Of a stretch of 64,000 bases of DNA, positions 62,187 to 64,000 are shown one piece after another (the stretch's first letter is position 1; every line of letters starts with the position of its first letter). The notes under the pieces are model-generated. The model was not told the origin of the DNA, did not search any database, and saw only the letters and a list, made by a program, of their open reading frames with translations. The translations under genes and the position numbers were made by a program. The stretch covers positions 7,555,001 through 7,619,000 of the forward strand of contig NZ_CP018047.1 of assembly GCF_002009175.1 (NCBI RefSeq), in the 5' to 3' direction. This DNA comes from Streptomyces niveus. Its GTDB lineage: Bacteria; Actinomycetota; Actinomycetes; Streptomycetales; Streptomycetaceae.

Positions 62187-64000
62187 CTACTTCATCGTTT
62201 GCGCGGGCTCGTGCCAGAGGGCGTCGATCGCGGACAGGCGCTGCTGTGCGGCGGCGGGAAGGGTTCCTTGCCGGTGCTTCTTGCGCTGCTGGTAGAGCCA
62301 GTTGTTCAGCGCGCCGGCGGGGGTGTTGAGGTGGCCGTGTTCGGTGCGGAAGTTCCGCAGCTCGGCGCAGCGGGCGTCCCATCGTTCCTGGAACGGATCC
62401 CATGGGAAGTTGATCTTGTCGAGGAGTGCCTCGTATTCTGCGGAGAGGGTGTCGTTCTTCTTCTTGCTTCGCTGGGCCTTCGTCCATGAGTGCACCTTCA
62501 CGCCGTCGACGGTGACGAGGTCCTCGGGTACCGCCCAGTGGCCGTTCTTCGTGTGGAAGGCCACGAGCGTGTCGTAGGTGGTGCGCCAGGCGGCGTCACG
62601 CCGGCCGGTGAAGTCGATGCCGACCTTCTTCATCAGCTTGATCTGCCACGGGGCGAGCCGCCCGTTTCGGTGGGCGACACGCTGGCCCTCAAGCCACCTG
62701 GCCTCGGCGGTAGTTGCGGAGAGGCGCAGCAGGCTCTTGCGCTGGTCGTAGATGGTCTCCAGGTCGCGGTAGCGGCGCATCCAGCGGTCCTGTGCGCCGT
62801 CCCAGGGGAAGCCGATCGCGTTCAGCAAGTCGATACGCTGAGCCGTCAACTTGCCCGCGCGGCGCCGTGTCCGCTGCACGGTGCACCAGTTGAGTACGGC
62901 CACGCCACGGGCAGTCAGGATGTCCTCGTCGAAGGCGAAGTGGCCCTGTTCCTGGGCGAGGCGCTGCACCTCCTGATAGGTGGCCGTCCACGATTCGTTC
63001 AACGGGTCCCAGACGATGCCGAGTTCTTCCAGCAGCGTCCGCCGCTCCGCGCTCAGACCGTCGGAGTTGTAGGCGACGCGCTGCTTCGTCCACCAGCTCC
63101 CCAGCCGGAGTCCTTCGGTGGTGACCCAGTCCTGGGGGATGTCGGCGGTGCCGTAAGCGTGCTGGTAGGCGCGAGCGGCGCCGTAGTACTCCTCCCAGGA
63201 GTTCGTTGTGGCACGGACGGTCTGCACGGTGATCGCGCTGGCGAATCCGGGCGGGACGGGGACTCCGGTGACCCGCAGCCAGTCCGGAAGCGCCAGCAGA
63301 TCCCCGTCATCGCCGAGTTCGCGGGCGCCGCCGGTGCCGTCTTCTCCGTGGGCGATGCCTTTCTGGCGGGAGCCCAGGCCCTGGCGCATCTGGCTGAGAC
63401 GCTGGCCGAGGCCGTCGTCGTGCGCGGACAGGGCTCGTACCACCTGCCAGACCGGGGCGAACGAGGAGGTGCTCAGGGCGGTTTCCGGGTCTTCGCCCGG
63501 CTTGAGCAGGACGGGCACGATGACGGAGGCGGTCTTCGGCCCGGGGCTCTTGCCGCGCCGCAGGGCACGGCCGACCGCCTGGATGCAGTCGATGGCCGAC
63601 CCGCGGTTGTCGATGAACGCGATGGAGTCCACGGCCGGCACGTCGATCCCCTCACCGAGGACCTTCGCGTTCGTGATCACGACGAGTGCCTCGTCCTCGG
63701 ACCGCAGTTGGGCGAGGGTCTTCTGGCGTTCAGCCAGGGACTGCTCACCGTGGACATGGCCGACCGAGAGGTCCACCGGACGGGCTGAGGGCTCCAGATG
63801 CGCGACCGCGTGCGGCAGCGTGTTCGCGAACCACTGTGCCGCGACGACCCGGTTGTGGAACGTGAGCAGCCTTCGTAACCCGTACTCGTCGGCCGCGCGC
63901 AGGATGGCTATCTGAGTGGCGAGCACGGCGGGTGATATCGCGGAGCCGCCGCTCTGGTAGTAGTCGCCCTCCATACTGCTGGCCGCGGCCCGGACGTGCT
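62187..64000 (-). CDS. SF2 helicase with helicase-associated repeats (partial)
   Basis: Open to the window edge; the N-terminal half with Walker motifs is outside. Visible helicase motifs V and VI are VVITNAKVLGEGIDVPAVDSI and QAVGRALRR. The C-terminal half has about five helicase-associated (HA) repeats of about 66-70 residues, each with a W...Y/L...G spacing (for example NSWEEYYGAARAYQHAYG, ESWTATYQEVQRLAQEQG, DRWMRRYRDLETIY, AAWRTTYDTLVAFHTKNG, ERWDARCAELRNFRTEHG). This architecture is frequent on Streptomyces arms and linear plasmids. DNA or RNA unwinding is expected. Confidence 0.85.
   Translation of the reverse strand, partial: HVRAAASSMEGDYYQSGGSAISPAVLATQIAILRAADEYGLRRLLTFHNRVVAAQWFANTLPHAVAHLEPSARPVDLSVGHVHGEQSLAERQKTLAQLRSEDEALVVITNAKVLGEGIDVPAVDSIAFIDNRGSAIDCIQAVGRALRRGKSPGPKTASVIVPVLLKPGEDPETALSTSSFAPVWQVVRALSAHDDGLGQRLSQMRQGLGSRQKGIAHGEDGTGGARELGDDGDLLALPDWLRVTGVPVPPGFASAITVQTVRATTNSWEEYYGAARAYQHAYGTADIPQDWVTTEGLRLGSWWTKQRVAYNSDGLSAERRTLLEELGIVWDPLNESWTATYQEVQRLAQEQGHFAFDEDILTARGVAVLNWCTVQRTRRRAGKLTAQRIDLLNAIGFPWDGAQDRWMRRYRDLETIYDQRKSLLRLSATTAEARWLEGQRVAHRNGRLAPWQIKLMKKVGIDFTGRRDAAWRTTYDTLVAFHTKNGHWAVPEDLVTVDGVKVHSWTKAQRSKKKNDTLSAEYEALLDKINFPWDPFQERWDARCAELRNFRTEHGHLNTPAGALNNWLYQQRKKHRQGTLPAAAQQRLSAIDALWHEPAQTMK

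Noticed and set aside
61250..64000. Replicon end (telomere) close to the helicase gene
   Set aside because: No terminal palindromes or sequence end is visible; an HA-type helicase alone does not show a telomere.

Overview
The window looks like accessory DNA from a high-GC actinomycete, most probably Streptomyces. Supporting signs are GC-biased codons throughout, a WhiB-type protein, MmyB-like regulators, DUF317 and DUF2637 proteins, an I36-type protease inhibitor, secreted proteins with Streptomyces-like signal peptides, and a helicase with helicase-associated repeats. It is dense in transposon scars and broken genes, which would fit a chromosome arm or a large linear plasmid. No telomere, rRNA, tRNA or CRISPR array was seen.

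Region 1 (1-30.3 kb) is a redox and regulator island. Six XRE/MmyB-like regulators (2117, 5568, 7540-, 12555, 14515-, 25606-) sit among five short-chain dehydrogenases, three aldo-keto reductases (one with a Tat lipoprotein signal), a 2-hydroxyacid dehydrogenase, a HAD phosphatase, a zinc alcohol dehydrogenase, a nitroreductase, a quinone oxidoreductase, an old-yellow-enzyme homologue and a cupin. Three regulators are divergent from an SDR, and two of those gaps carry the same TATACC-type dyad. Two other regulators share a 13-bp element at the same distance from a leaderless GTG start. The island is scarred by remnants of IS630-like, IS1380 and Tn3 transposases. It also holds a 484-aa protein I do not recognise, a membrane metallophosphoesterase, a cyclophilin-like lipoprotein, and a Ser/Thr kinase fused to WD40 repeats.

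Region 2 (30.9-43.0 kb) looks like a mobilizable plasmid or integrative element. A minus-strand operon runs from a 35-aa leader gene through a phage-O-like replication protein with internal iterons, a DnaC/IstB-like ATPase, a WhiB-like protein, a DUF2637 membrane protein with GT-rich repeats, two tiny genes, MobC and a relaxase. Most junctions are start/stop overlaps. A palindrome-rich control region separates it from a seventh MmyB-like regulator. A DUF317 protein, a lipoprotein and a zinc-ribbon protein lie at the other end.

Region 3 (43.1-61.2 kb) is rearranged. An 831-bp direct repeat carrying a 2H-phosphoesterase (LigT-like) gene occurs at 43.1 and 58.7 kb. A DNA ligase gene appears to be split into a C-terminal half (about 44.0-44.5 kb) and an N-terminal half (about 55.3-55.9 kb), as if about 10.8 kb had been inserted into it. 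That segment holds a frameshifted integrase running into a Tn3 transposase tail, a possible group II intron scrap, an O-methyltransferase, an aminoglycoside-nucleotidyltransferase-like protein, an I36 inhibitor, a nearly complete Tn3 tnpA with one frameshift, a second ligase remnant, an EF-hand protein and a secreted SGNH hydrolase. An intact ligase paralogue, an EF-hand remnant and a third 2H protein with a zinc-ribbon tail follow.

Region 4 (61.5-64.0 kb) has a LuxR-type regulator with a degenerate receiver, downstream of an SF2 helicase with repeated helicase-associated domains that runs off the window.
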